Below, one piece after another: positions 34,450 to 43,560 of a stretch of DNA of 53,395 nt. Origin of the DNA: DASYML01 sp036399835 (GTDB taxonomy: Bacteria > Acidobacteriota > Blastocatellia > Pyrinomonadales > Pyrinomonadaceae); the NCBI GenBank assembly GCA_036399835.1, contig DASWMI010000114.1:1-53395 (forward strand). The letters are read 5' to 3'. Each line of letters begins with the position of its first letter. The first letter of the stretch is position 1. The position numbers were made by a program, and so were the translations under genes. Under the pieces are notes generated by a model. That model ran no database searches and was not told where the DNA came from. It was given only the letters and a program-made list of their open reading frames with translations.

Positions 34450-34526
34450 GATGAAGGGTGAATGATGAATGATGAACGATGAAGACTTGACTCGTTGAAT
34501 CATCGCTGCCGCTTCATCCTTTCCGC
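34450..34526 (+). repeat. GATGAA-type low-complexity inverted repeat
   Basis: GGATGAAG then tandem GAATGATGAATGATGAA units, closed by CTTCATCC at about 34515, form a loose hairpin upstream of the propeller gene. On the other strand it reads as the FIIHHS-type low-complexity peptide. It is related in sequence style to the in-gene segment at 18537-18640. Confidence 0.5.
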
Positions 34527-34572
34527 CCTGCGTCTCTCGCAAAAGAATTCAAAAAGACTTTAAGGAAAACCG

Positions 34573-36780
34573 ATGATGAATCTGTTCCTTTCAACCGTTG
34601 GTCCAATCCTGATGGCGCTGCTGCTCTTGATGCCACACGGGGCGGCTGCGCCCGCAGGCGATTGGGCGGACTGGCGCGGCCCCGCGCGCGACGGTATCTC
34701 TGCGGAAAAGAATCTTCCCGCGAGATGGTCTCCGGCGGGAGAGAATCTTTCGTGGAAAGCGCCCTACGGCGGACGCTCCGCGCCCATCGTGATGGGTGAG
34801 AGAGTCTTTCTGCAAAACTCTGTCGGCAAGGGCGAGACGCTTCAGGAGCGCGTCATCTGTTTCAATGCCGTGACGGGCAAGCTTATCTGGGAGCATCGCT
34901 TCAACATCTTTATGTCGGATGTCCCGCCGCATCGCGTCGGCTGGGCCTCGCCCGTAGGCGACCCCGCGACTGGCAACGTTTATGCTTTAGGCGTGGGCGG
35001 AACTCTGCTCTCTTTATCGAACGACGGCAAGGTCCTCTGGGAACGCTCGCTCGGTGAAGACTTCGGGTTGCTGACGACGCACGGCGGGCGCACGGTCTCC
35101 CCGATTATCGAAGGCGATTTAGTCATCGTCTCCGGCGTGACGTTCGGCTGGGGCAATCAATCGCGCGGCGCGCACCGCTTTATGGCCTTTGATAAAAAGA
35201 CGGGCGAGACCATCTGGGTCAGCTCTCCGAACATACGCCCCTACGACACGACCTATGCTCCGCCCATCGTCGCGGATGTCAACGGCACGCGGCTACTGAT
35301 ACAGGGCGGCAGCGACGGGCACGTCCATGCGCTCAAGCCGCAGACGGGCGAGCTGGTCTGGAAGTACGAGATCAGCAAGCGCGGCCTCAACACTGGAGTC
35401 GTGCTCAAGGGCACAACTGCCATCCTGACGCACAGCGAAGAGAATCTGGATTCGAGCGAGATGGGGATGGCAACAGCCGTTGACGCGAGCGCCAAAGGAA
35501 CGATTGGAAAGGAGCAGGTCAAGTGGACCATCAAGGGATGGCAGGGAGGATTCTCTTCGCCCGTCATTGACGGAGACCGCTTCTACCAGATTGATAACGG
35601 CGCGAACCTCGCGGCCTTTGACATCAATACAGGCAAACAGCTCTGGCTGCAAAATCTAGGCACGATTCAGAAGGCTTCGCCCGTCCTCGCAGACGGCAAG
35701 CTCTATGTCGGAACGGAGAACGGAAAATTCTTTATCCTCAGGCCGACGGCGACGGGTTGCGAGATTCTGGATGCGGACCAGTTGGGAACCGAAGCACAAC
35801 CGGAAGCGATTATAGGCTCGGTCGCCGTCTCGCGCGGACACATCTTTTTGGTCACGGATGCGGCGCTCTATTGCATAGGCAAAAGGTCTGGCGCGTCCGG
35901 CCCGCCTCAACAGCCGCAAGCGACGGAGCACGCGCCAGCCGATGCTGCGGTCGCGCACGTACAGGTCTCTCCGACAGAGTTGATCTTAAAGCCTGGCGAG
36001 AGCGTGCGCTTTCGCGTCCGCCTCTTTGATGACCGTGGCCGACTGATACGCGAAGAGACGAACGCCAGTTGGACTCTGGACAAGCTCGGCGGCAATATTG
36101 CCAATGGTCAATTCACGGCTTCGACCAACGCGGTCGCGCAGGCCGGAGTTGTCAGGGCGACTGTCGGAAATGTTTCGGGCGAGGCGCGCGTGCGCGTTGT
36201 GCCGCCGCTGCCCTGGAGCGAGAATTTCGATGCGATGGCTGTCGGCACAGTCCCCGAGCACTGGGTCAACGCGACGGGCAAGTATTCGGTGCGCGAGCTG
36301 GATGGCAATCGCGTGCTCGTCAAGACGACCGAAGGCTCTTCTTTGATGACGCGCGCGCGCTCCTTTATGGGACCTGTGGACTGGTCCGGCTATACTGTCG
36401 AAGTTGACGTGCGCGCGACTGAGAGGCGTCGCCAGATGGGTGATGCGGGAGTCCTGGCCCAACGCTATGCGCTGGTCCTTTTCGGCAACAGCCAGAAGCT
36501 GGAGCTGGCCCCCTGGCAGCCGGAAATCGCTCGCACGGTGGATGTACCTTTTAGCTGGAAGGCGGATTCGTGGTATCGCGTCAAGCTACAGGTCGAGAAT
36601 CTGCCGGATGGAAAAGTGCGCGCGCGCGGCAAAGCCTGGCCCACAGGCGAGGCTGAGCCTACGGCCTGGATGATCGAGCGCACTGACCCTATCCCTAATC
36701 GGCAGGGCAGCCCGGGCATCTTCGCCAACGCGCTCGCCGAAATCTTTTTCGATAATCTGAAGGTTTATTCAAACAAATGA
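34573..36780 (+). CDS. Exported PQQ-like beta-propeller protein 4 with Ig-like and jelly-roll C-terminal domains
   Basis: The 735-residue protein has a signal peptide, the family opening WADWRGPARDGISAEKNLP, and a propeller over about residues 30-440 (AVTGKLIWEH, KKTGETIWVS, PQTGELVWKY, INTGKQLWLQ). A Pro/Ala-rich linker leads into an Ig-like Big2-type domain (about 455-545: VQVSPTELILKPGESVRF) and then a concanavalin-like jelly-roll domain (about 548-735: WSENFDAMAVGTVPEHWVN to EIFFDNLKVYS), the type found in DUF1080 sugar-binding or hydrolase proteins. AAGGA precedes the ATG. Its stop overlaps the next start in ATGA. The extra domains suggest polysaccharide or surface binding. Confidence 0.88.
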   Translation: MMNLFLSTVGPILMALLLLMPHGAAAPAGDWADWRGPARDGISAEKNLPARWSPAGENLSWKAPYGGRSAPIVMGERVFLQNSVGKGETLQERVICFNAVTGKLIWEHRFNIFMSDVPPHRVGWASPVGDPATGNVYALGVGGTLLSLSNDGKVLWERSLGEDFGLLTTHGGRTVSPIIEGDLVIVSGVTFGWGNQSRGAHRFMAFDKKTGETIWVSSPNIRPYDTTYAPPIVADVNGTRLLIQGGSDGHVHALKPQTGELVWKYEISKRGLNTGVVLKGTTAILTHSEENLDSSEMGMATAVDASAKGTIGKEQVKWTIKGWQGGFSSPVIDGDRFYQIDNGANLAAFDINTGKQLWLQNLGTIQKASPVLADGKLYVGTENGKFFILRPTATGCEILDADQLGTEAQPEAIIGSVAVSRGHIFLVTDAALYCIGKRSGASGPPQQPQATEHAPADAAVAHVQVSPTELILKPGESVRFRVRLFDDRGRLIREETNASWTLDKLGGNIANGQFTASTNAVAQAGVVRATVGNVSGEARVRVVPPLPWSENFDAMAVGTVPEHWVNATGKYSVRELDGNRVLVKTTEGSSLMTRARSFMGPVDWSGYTVEVDVRATERRRQMGDAGVLAQRYALVLFGNSQKLELAPWQPEIARTVDVPFSWKADSWYRVKLQVENLPDGKVRARGKAWPTGEAEPTAWMIERTDPIPNRQGSPGIFANALAEIFFDNLKVYSNK

Positions 36781-38342
36781 GAAAAACAGTTTTCAGTTTT
36801 CGGTTTTCAGTTTTGAGCAGGAAGAGGGCTGGCGGCGCGGGCCTGGGTTCTCGGGCCGTTGGGCGTTGGCCGGGGAGGGCCGCGTTGTCTTCGCTGGTCC
36901 TGCTTTTTGCTTTTTACCTTTTGACGTTTGCCTTTGCGGTCGAGGCCTCCGACCCGGGCACGGGCGATTGGCCCATGTGGGGCGGGACGCCTGACCGCAA
37001 CATGGTCTCGAATATGAAGGGGTTGCCGACCAGTTGGGACGTGCAGAAGAAGACCAACGTTAAGTGGGTGGCCCAGCTCGGCTCTCAGACTTACGGCAAC
37101 GCTGTCGTCTCCGGCGGGATGGTCTTTGTCGGGACGAACAACGAGGGCTTGCGCGACCCTAAGATTACGGGAGATCGCGGAGTCGTGATGGCTTTCCGCG
37201 AATCTGACGGGCAATTTATGTGGCAGATGGTCCACGACAAGCTCGCTGCGGGGCGCGTCAACGATTGGCCCTTTCAGGGCATAGCCTCTTCTCCTCTGGT
37301 GGACGGCGACCGCGTCTACTACGTCTCGAATCGCGCGGAGCTGGTCTGCCTGGACACGCAGGGCTTTCGTGATAAAGAGAACGACGGGCCTTACAAGGAT
37401 GAGAAGCTGACGGGTGAATTCAACGCCGACGTGGTCTGGATTTTCGACATGATGGAGGAGGTCGGCACGCTCCCGCATAACCTAGCCAACTCTTCGCCCA
37501 ACATGTACGGCGATTTAATCTTCGTCAGCACCTCGAACGGGCAGGACGAAAGCCATGTCAATATCCCCGCGCCCAAAGCTCCGGCCATCATCGCCGTCAA
37601 TAAAAAGACAGGCAAGCTCGTCTGGGAAGACAACTCTCCGGGCGACCGCATTCTGCACGGGCAGTGGTCCACGCCTTCCGTCGGCAAGATTGGCGGAGTG
37701 GACCAGGTCGTGATGGGGCAGGGCGACGGGCTAGTGCGCGGCTACGAGATGTTGACGGGCAAGAAGCTCTGGGAGTTTGACATGAACCCGAAGGAATCCG
37801 TCTGGCCCAAGACGCGCAACGAGATTATCGCCACCCCTGTCATCTACGAAGACAAAGTTTATCTGGCTAACGGGCAAGACCCTGAGCACGGCGAAGGCGT
37901 CGGCCACATGTACTGCATTGACGCGACCAAGCGCGGCGACATCACAAGGACTGGCCTCGTCTGGCACTATGACAAAATCCGCCGCTCGATCTCGACCGCG
38001 GCCATACACGACGGGCTGGTTTACCAGGCGGACTTTAGCGGCTTTCTGCATTGTCTGGACGCGAAGACCGGGCAGGTCTACTGGACACACGATATGTTCG
38101 CAGCCGTCTGGGGTTCGCCGCTCGTGGTGGACGGCAAGGTTTACCTGGGCGACGAGGACGGTGATGTCATCATCATGCAGGAAGGGAAGCAGAAAAAAGT
38201 TATCGCGGAAATAAACATGGGTAGCTCCGTCTATAGCACTCCCGTTCCGGCCAACGGCGCATTGTTCATTTCCAGTCGTAATCAACTTTTCGCGCTCTCT
38301 GCCTCGGCGGCTGCGCCCGCTAAAGCAAACGCTCCCAAATAA
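36777..38342 (+). CDS. Exported PQQ-like beta-propeller protein 5
   Basis: The 521-residue protein starts at the ATGA overlap with the previous gene, so both are translationally coupled. The N-terminus is long and odd: MRKTVFSFRFSVLSRKR is encoded by four CAGTTTT-like heptamers, a Gly/Arg-rich stretch follows, and only then the hydrophobic signal core (LVLLFAFYLLTFAFAVEA), also T-rich and repeat-like. The mature protein opens with WPMWGGTPDRNMVSN, a variant of the family RGP motif, with blades such as KKTGKLVWED, LTGKKLWEF and AKTGQVYWTH. It resembles quinoprotein-type propellers in the length of its loops. Function unknown. Confidence 0.85.
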   Translation: MRKTVFSFRFSVLSRKRAGGAGLGSRAVGRWPGRAALSSLVLLFAFYLLTFAFAVEASDPGTGDWPMWGGTPDRNMVSNMKGLPTSWDVQKKTNVKWVAQLGSQTYGNAVVSGGMVFVGTNNEGLRDPKITGDRGVVMAFRESDGQFMWQMVHDKLAAGRVNDWPFQGIASSPLVDGDRVYYVSNRAELVCLDTQGFRDKENDGPYKDEKLTGEFNADVVWIFDMMEEVGTLPHNLANSSPNMYGDLIFVSTSNGQDESHVNIPAPKAPAIIAVNKKTGKLVWEDNSPGDRILHGQWSTPSVGKIGGVDQVVMGQGDGLVRGYEMLTGKKLWEFDMNPKESVWPKTRNEIIATPVIYEDKVYLANGQDPEHGEGVGHMYCIDATKRGDITRTGLVWHYDKIRRSISTAAIHDGLVYQADFSGFLHCLDAKTGQVYWTHDMFAAVWGSPLVVDGKVYLGDEDGDVIIMQEGKQKKVIAEINMGSSVYSTPVPANGALFISSRNQLFALSASAAAPAKANAPK

Positions 38343-38385
38343 TGTTTCGTCGGTCAGGGAAATTCTAGTTGAGAGCAGACGGAAG

Positions 38386-39528
38386 ATGGACGCTTTTGAT
38401 TTTCAGCCTCGAACGCGCGTCTGCTATGGCAGCGGTGCGCTTGAGCGTCTGGGCGCTCTGGCGCGCGAGCTGGATTTCAGACGCACGCTGCTCGTCGCGG
38501 ATGGCGGGCTGGTCGCCGCCGGATACGTCTGGCGGGCCAGCGAGTTGTTAAAGAGAGAGGGAATCGCCGTCTACGCTTTTCAGGATTTCGATGTCAACCC
38601 GGACACCTTGATGGTTGAAGCGGGTCGTCGCTTCGCGGAGCCTTTGCAGATTGATTCCATCATAGGGCTTGGCGGCGGCAGCTCTCTGGATTGCGCCAAG
38701 GGCATCAACTTTCTACTGACGTGCGGCGGGCGTATGCAGGACTATCAAGGATACGGCCAGGCGCGCTCTCCGATGCTGCCGATGATAGGAATTCCGACGA
38801 CCGCCGGAACAGGCAGCGAGGCACAATCCTACGCGCTCATCTCGGACGCGGAGACGCATGTCAAGATGGCTTGCGGCGACGCGGGCGCGGCTTTCCGTTT
38901 GGCGATTCTGGACCCGAGCCTGACCGTTTCACAGCCCGCGAGCGTAACGGCCCAGACAGGCTTTGATGCTCTCGCACATGCGGTCGAAACCTTTGTCTCG
39001 ACCAGAAGCAACACCCTCTCCGAACTCTTCTCGCGCGAAGCCTGGCGGCTGCTCGAAGCAAACTACGAGCGCGTCTTGTCCGCGCCGCAAGACCTCGGAG
39101 CGAGAGGCGCGATGCAGCTCGGAGCTTACTTCGCAGGGATGGCGATTGAGAATTCCATGCTCGGCGCGACGCACGCCTGCGCCAACCCTCTGACCGCGCG
39201 CTATGGCACGACGCACGGCGCGGCTATAGCCATGCTCCTGCCATCCGTCGTGCGCTGGAACTCACCGCGAGCAGCCTCTGCTTACGCGGAGCTGTTGAGG
39301 CTTGCGAAAAAAGAGAGCGATGCTCTTGATCCGGGCGAGGCGCTGGCACGGCGGCTCGAACAGTTGGCCGGAGCGGGCGGACTGGACCAGCGTCTCGCCG
39401 CTGCGGGGATTTCAAAGAGCGAGCTTCCCGCTTTGGCTGAAGAGGCCGCGCTGCAATGGACTGGCCGTTTCAATCCACGCCCCTTCGACAAGGCGGGAGC
39501 TTTGGAGGTTTACGAGTGCGCGTACTAA
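38386..39528 (+). CDS. Iron-containing alcohol dehydrogenase
   Basis: The 380-residue protein is a group III (iron-dependent) alcohol dehydrogenase. Features in order: the GSGALERLG Rossmann entry, GGGSSLDCAKG NAD(P)-binding loop at about residues 94-104, PTTAGTGSEAQ, the metal-binding region GFDALAHAVE with Asp and His, GATHACANPL and the THGAAIAMLLP metal histidine. It interconverts an alcohol and an aldehyde in the cytoplasm. It sits 43 bases after a propeller gene and overlaps the next one by 13 bases, so it is in their operon. A link to the aldehyde-forming LuxC-like enzyme 23 kb away is possible but unsupported. Confidence 0.92.
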   Translation: MDAFDFQPRTRVCYGSGALERLGALARELDFRRTLLVADGGLVAAGYVWRASELLKREGIAVYAFQDFDVNPDTLMVEAGRRFAEPLQIDSIIGLGGGSSLDCAKGINFLLTCGGRMQDYQGYGQARSPMLPMIGIPTTAGTGSEAQSYALISDAETHVKMACGDAGAAFRLAILDPSLTVSQPASVTAQTGFDALAHAVETFVSTRSNTLSELFSREAWRLLEANYERVLSAPQDLGARGAMQLGAYFAGMAIENSMLGATHACANPLTARYGTTHGAAIAMLLPSVVRWNSPRAASAYAELLRLAKKESDALDPGEALARRLEQLAGAGGLDQRLAAAGISKSELPALAEEAALQWTGRFNPRPFDKAGALEVYECAY

Positions 39529-40721
39529 AGAGAAGACAAAGGCCAACAGTCAAAAGGCCAACCCTAAGCGCAAACCATCTTTTATCAAAAATACTCCGGT
39601 CGTCGCTGTTATCTCTGGCCTTTTTACTTTTGGATTCCGCCGCTGCCTTTTATCTTGCGCCCCCCGCGCAGGCGCAGGAGACGCCCGCGAGTAACTGGTC
39701 GCAGTTTCGCGGTAATCATCAACTGACGGGCGCATCGCAATCGGGCGTCTCTAAATCGCTCAGGCTGTTGTGGAGCTATGAGGCTGGCGGCGAGATAGAT
39801 TCTTCCGCGGCGGTGGTGGGCGGGACCGTCTTCGCAGGCTCGCAGAAGGGCGAGCTGGCCGCGCTTAATCTTGAGAACGGCGCGGTCTACTGGAAATATT
39901 CAACGGGTAGCTCAATCGGTGAATCATCGCCTGCCTGGAGCGATGGTTCTGTTTACATAGGCGATCTGGCGGGCGTGCTGCACGCCATTGATGCGCGCAA
40001 CGGCAGGGGCCGCTGGACCTTTAAGACCGGCGGCGAGATTAAATCTTCGCCCGTCGTGGTCGGCGACCGCGTGCTGATAGGCTCTTATGACCAGCATCTC
40101 TATTGTCTTTCGACAAGCAACGGCTCTCTGCTGTGGAAAGTGAAAACCAACGGGCCGGTCCACTCTACGCCAGGGATACAGAACGGCGTAGCCTACATCG
40201 CCGGGTGCGATGAAATCTTTCGCGCGATAAGGCTCTCTGACGGCCATCAGCTTTTCCAGATCAGCTCCGGCGCATACACAGGAGCTTCTCCGGCGCTCAG
40301 GGGCGGGGCTGCTTTCTACGGAACATTTAATAACGAAGTCCTGATGGTCAACCTTAGAGCAAAGAGCGTTGGCTGGCGTTATCGCCACCCGCAGCGCCAG
40401 TTTCCCTTCTACTCATCGGCGGCGGTCGTCAACGGCAAAGTCGTTGTCGGAGGACGCGACAAGCTGGTCCACTGCTTAGACGCGAGCGGCAAAAGGCTCT
40501 GGACCTTTTCGACGCGCGCGCGGGTTGAATCCTCGCCCGCCATCGCGGACGGGCGCGTCTTCATCGGCTCGAATGACGGGCGGCTCTACGTGCTTAATCT
40601 TGAGACCGGGGCGAAGCTCTGGGAGTTCAACGCAGGCTCGGCTATCTCGGCCTCGCCCGGGATAGCCAACGGGCGCGTCGTCGTCGGCGCGGGTGATGGT
40701 CGGCTTTATTGCTTCGGCTAA
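39516..40721 (+). CDS. Exported PQQ-like beta-propeller protein 6
   Basis: The 401-residue protein is started at GTG 39516 because GGAGG lies seven bases upstream; an in-frame ATG at 39456 lies further inside the alcohol dehydrogenase gene and has no such site. The signal peptide (LLSLAFLLLDSAAAFYLAPPAQA) follows an Arg/Lys-rich stretch, both encoded by A- or T-rich repeat-like DNA. The mature protein opens WSQFRGNHQLTGAS and has seven or eight regular short blades (GGEIDSSAAVVGGTVFAGSQ, RARVESSPAIADGRVFIGS) closer to BamB/YVTN propellers. It overlaps the dehydrogenase stop by 13 bases and converges on the symporter gene. Confidence 0.86.
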   Translation: MRVLKRRQRPTVKRPTLSANHLLSKILRSSLLSLAFLLLDSAAAFYLAPPAQAQETPASNWSQFRGNHQLTGASQSGVSKSLRLLWSYEAGGEIDSSAAVVGGTVFAGSQKGELAALNLENGAVYWKYSTGSSIGESSPAWSDGSVYIGDLAGVLHAIDARNGRGRWTFKTGGEIKSSPVVVGDRVLIGSYDQHLYCLSTSNGSLLWKVKTNGPVHSTPGIQNGVAYIAGCDEIFRAIRLSDGHQLFQISSGAYTGASPALRGGAAFYGTFNNEVLMVNLRAKSVGWRYRHPQRQFPFYSSAAVVNGKVVVGGRDKLVHCLDASGKRLWTFSTRARVESSPAIADGRVFIGSNDGRLYVLNLETGAKLWEFNAGSAISASPGIANGRVVVGAGDGRLYCFG

Positions 40722-40769
40722 AGTAGAGAGATTCGTCAGCGTTGCGGGCGCAGCAACATGCTGCCGCGG

Positions 40770-42428
40770 TTATGCGGCTTTCCTCAGCTCCATCTCTTTC
40801 TCTTTCGCGACGGCGAAGTATTTCGCTAATGTTTCTCTACGAGGCTTGGTCGTCAGCCATGAAAAGAGAATCATCAGGAGCGCCGAGACGATGACCATCG
40901 GGACAACGGGCATAAAGCCAAAGACGGCTGTCCCGCCGGGTGTGCGCGAGAGTATCTCCGTTCCCGCGATGGACCAGGAGGCGATGGTCTGCCCCGGTGC
41001 GGGCGCAGGCACAATCGCCTGATAAACGGCGACGGCGATGACAGTACAGATGGTCCAGACCGTAGAGGCGAGCGCGCCCCACTTCGTGCTCCCGCGCCAG
41101 AAGAGCGCCGCGACCATCAGTGGCGATAAAGCCGCGTAGCCTGAAAAGGCATACTGGATGGCAAGCTCGAAGATGGTTTCGGGCGCGCGCAGGGCGACGG
41201 CGTAAGCGAAAACCGTCAGCAGGATGATAAAGAGGCGGCCCGTCTGGACCTGCACACGCTCGCCAAAACGCGTCTTGCCTCCATAGTAGGCGAAGACATC
41301 CTCCGTAAACATGGTCGAGAGCGCGAGTATCTGCGAGTCGCTTGCCATCACCGCAGCCATGATGCCCGCGCCGAGAATGCCTGCCAGCCAGAGCGGCGCA
41401 TAGCGCTTGAGCAGCAGCAGGATGACGTTATCTCCGGCGGCCCGTTCGCGTACCTCTTCGCGCGCCTCCGGCTCCATCGTCCTACCCTGCGTGGCTAAAA
41501 CCCTGCGCGCTTCCTGCTTGGCGCGAATCTCCGGCACATCGCCGACGCGATTGGCCGCCACGCCCAGAAAGACGCAGGGCAGCCAGATAGCCAGGATGCA
41601 GAGCGGGTAAAAGATGACGGTCTTTTTAAACTGGACCATTTTGCGTGCCGTCAGGCAAAAGATGAGGATGTGCGGAAAGGCTATGGCCGAGAGCGGGATA
41701 AAGGTGTAGCTGAAGAAGTAGTAGGGAGAGATGCGCTCGCGCGTCAGCAGAGCGGAGGTCGCGGGCGCAGCCGCAAGCTGCTCGATAGCATTGCGAAAGC
41801 CGCCCATCCCGGCCCCTATGACGGCAAAGGCTATCGCGCCAAAGAGCAGAAAGAGAATCGTTTGAAACGTGTTCACCCAGGCCGTCCCGCGCATCCCGCC
41901 AAAAAAGACATAGCTCATCACGACCAGTGCCACGATAGCCCCGCCGAACCAGTAAGGGACCAGCCCGCCGCTGATGGCGTTCAAGGTCGTGCCGCCGCCC
42001 ATGATGCCGATGACAATGTAGGGCACGAGCAGGACGGCCTGCACGGCGAAGATAAACGTCCCGATGTGGCCGCACTCCCAGCGGTCGCGGAACATCTGGA
42101 CCGGCGTCATAAAGCCGTGCCGTTTGCCCAAGGCCCAGACGCGCGTGCCGATGAGGAAGAGCGTCAGCGGAATGACCAGCCCGGAAGATGAAGCCATCAG
42201 ACCGAAGGTGACGATGCCGTTTGAGAAGGCATGGCCGGATGAGCCGAGGATGGCGAAGGCCGTCATGTTCGTGCCGAAGAGCGAGAGGAGAAAAACAAAT
42301 GGTCCAATCGAGCGGCTCGCCAGAAAATAGTCTTCGGCCTCGTGACGACTCTTGGCGCGCCTGAAAGCAAAGATGCCTATGTAGAGAACGATGGCGAGAT
42401 AGATAAAGACGACGAGAGCGGGAATCAA
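40770..42428 (-). CDS. Sodium:solute symporter family protein
   Basis: The 552-residue protein has about 13-14 membrane helices and the SSS family signatures: YFLASRSIGPFVFLLSLFGTNM near the N-terminus (the AEDYFLA motif in helix 1-2), YVFFGGMRGTAWVNTFQTILFL, and AYGGxxx-like GAGIMAAVMASDSQILALSTMFTEDVFAYY. It is followed by the conserved QTGRLFIILLTVFAYAVAL helix. It imports an organic solute or ion with Na+. Its start overlaps the stop of the small DUF3311 gene (ATGA), and DUF3311-SSS pairs are common. Substrate not inferable. Confidence 0.92.
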   Translation of the reverse strand: MIPALVVFIYLAIVLYIGIFAFRRAKSRHEAEDYFLASRSIGPFVFLLSLFGTNMTAFAILGSSGHAFSNGIVTFGLMASSSGLVIPLTLFLIGTRVWALGKRHGFMTPVQMFRDRWECGHIGTFIFAVQAVLLVPYIVIGIMGGGTTLNAISGGLVPYWFGGAIVALVVMSYVFFGGMRGTAWVNTFQTILFLLFGAIAFAVIGAGMGGFRNAIEQLAAAPATSALLTRERISPYYFFSYTFIPLSAIAFPHILIFCLTARKMVQFKKTVIFYPLCILAIWLPCVFLGVAANRVGDVPEIRAKQEARRVLATQGRTMEPEAREEVRERAAGDNVILLLLKRYAPLWLAGILGAGIMAAVMASDSQILALSTMFTEDVFAYYGGKTRFGERVQVQTGRLFIILLTVFAYAVALRAPETIFELAIQYAFSGYAALSPLMVAALFWRGSTKWGALASTVWTICTVIAVAVYQAIVPAPAPGQTIASWSIAGTEILSRTPGGTAVFGFMPVVPMVIVSALLMILFSWLTTKPRRETLAKYFAVAKEKEMELRKAA

Positions 42429-42667
42429 AGCGCTTTATCCTCCGTTGCGGATTCTTGATGCTCGATTTCTTCTTCGAGATGCGAAGGCCAGGCAAACCGG
42501 ACCAGCAGCCACATCAGGAGCGCCGCCGCGACGGAAAACACAGCATGATAAAAGAGGCCGATGGGCATGAAGCCGAAGACGAAGGGACGCGCCGTGCGCC
42601 AGAACCAGATGTCCTGATGCAGCACGTAGAGAGCGGCGACGGCGAGTATAAGGAGTGTACGTTTCAT
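42425..42667 (-). CDS. DUF3311 small membrane protein, symporter partner
   Basis: The 80-residue protein has two membrane helices and the characteristic LYVLHQDIWFWRTARPFVFG then GLFYHAVFSVAAALLMWLLVRFAW, the DUF3311 pattern. These proteins are typically encoded directly before SSS symporters and are thought to be accessory subunits. Its stop codon overlaps the symporter ATG, so the two are coupled. The charged C-terminus (EEEIEHQESATEDK) is cytoplasmic by prediction. Confidence 0.88.
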   Translation of the reverse strand: MKRTLLILAVAALYVLHQDIWFWRTARPFVFGFMPIGLFYHAVFSVAAALLMWLLVRFAWPSHLEEEIEHQESATEDKAL

Positions 42668-42864
42668 CAGTCTCTAGTTGACGCCGGACTTTTGATTATC
42701 CGAGCGAGCCGTCTTGTCATTGTCTTTGGCGAGCTTGACAGTAAGTGATACGAAAATCCGGAAGAGATAAACTGATTCCCCGTTGCAGCTTGTTCGCGGG
42801 TTATACGTCGCGCGCGGGTCGCGGGTTTCGCCGAAAATGGCCGCGCGCCGTTTTCTCGTTCGCT

Positions 42865-43545
42865 TCAGCCGGAGAATTTATAGCCGACCCTGTGCACGGT
42901 GATGATATAGCGCGGGTCGCCCGGCGTGTCTTCTATCTTCTGTCGCAGCTTGGCGATGTGCATATCGACTGTGCGCGTCAGCGGCAGGCAGTCATAACCC
43001 CAGACGGCATCCAGAAGCTGGTCGCGGCTGACGACCTCGCCGCGATGCTCGACGAAATATTTCATGATCTTGAATTCGCGCGGGCTAAGCTCTATGTGTT
43101 GACCGGCCTTGGTCGCCTCGAAATTTTTGAAGCACAGCTCGATGTCTCCGAACTCGACGCGCTCGACCGATTCCGAGGGCTTGACGGCGCGGCGCAGGAC
43201 GGCCTCGACACGCGCCATCAATTCCAGAAAGCTAAAAGGCTTGGTCACGTAATCGTCAGCGCCGGTCTTGAGACCGAGGACTTTATCAATCTCCTGCCCG
43301 CGCGCCGTGAGCATGATGATCGGAGTATTGTTGCCGCCGCTTCTGAGCTGCCTGCACACATCCAGCCCGCTCAACTGCGGCAGCATCACATCCAGGATGA
43401 CCAGGTCCAATCCCTTCTTAGAGGCCAAACGCAGCCCTGCCTGCCCGTCGCGCGCCACTTCGACCGCAAAGCCTTCGTAGGCGAACCCGTCGCGCAAGGC
43501 CACGGCCATCGCCTGATCATCTTCGACAATTAAAACTTTCCGCAT
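42865..43545 (-). CDS. OmpR/PhoB-family response regulator
   Basis: The 226-residue product has a receiver domain with acidic pair Glu8-Asp9-Asp10, phosphoacceptor Asp52 (LVILDVMLPQLSG), the Thr in MLTARGQ and Lys in YVTKPFSF, then a winged-helix DNA-binding domain (LSPREFKIMKYFVEHRGEVVSRDQLLDAVWG...RTVDMHIAKLRQKIE). The start at 43545 (MRKVLIVEDD) is preferred over an upstream one inside the repeat element. The cognate kinase gene ends 173 bases upstream on the same strand, with a repeat copy between the two. It probably activates genes in response to an envelope signal. Confidence 0.95.
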   Translation of the reverse strand: MRKVLIVEDDQAMAVALRDGFAYEGFAVEVARDGQAGLRLASKKGLDLVILDVMLPQLSGLDVCRQLRSGGNNTPIIMLTARGQEIDKVLGLKTGADDYVTKPFSFLELMARVEAVLRRAVKPSESVERVEFGDIELCFKNFEATKAGQHIELSPREFKIMKYFVEHRGEVVSRDQLLDAVWGYDCLPLTRTVDMHIAKLRQKIEDTPGDPRYIITVHRVGYKFSG

Positions 43546-43560
43546 ATTTTCAGAACCGAA

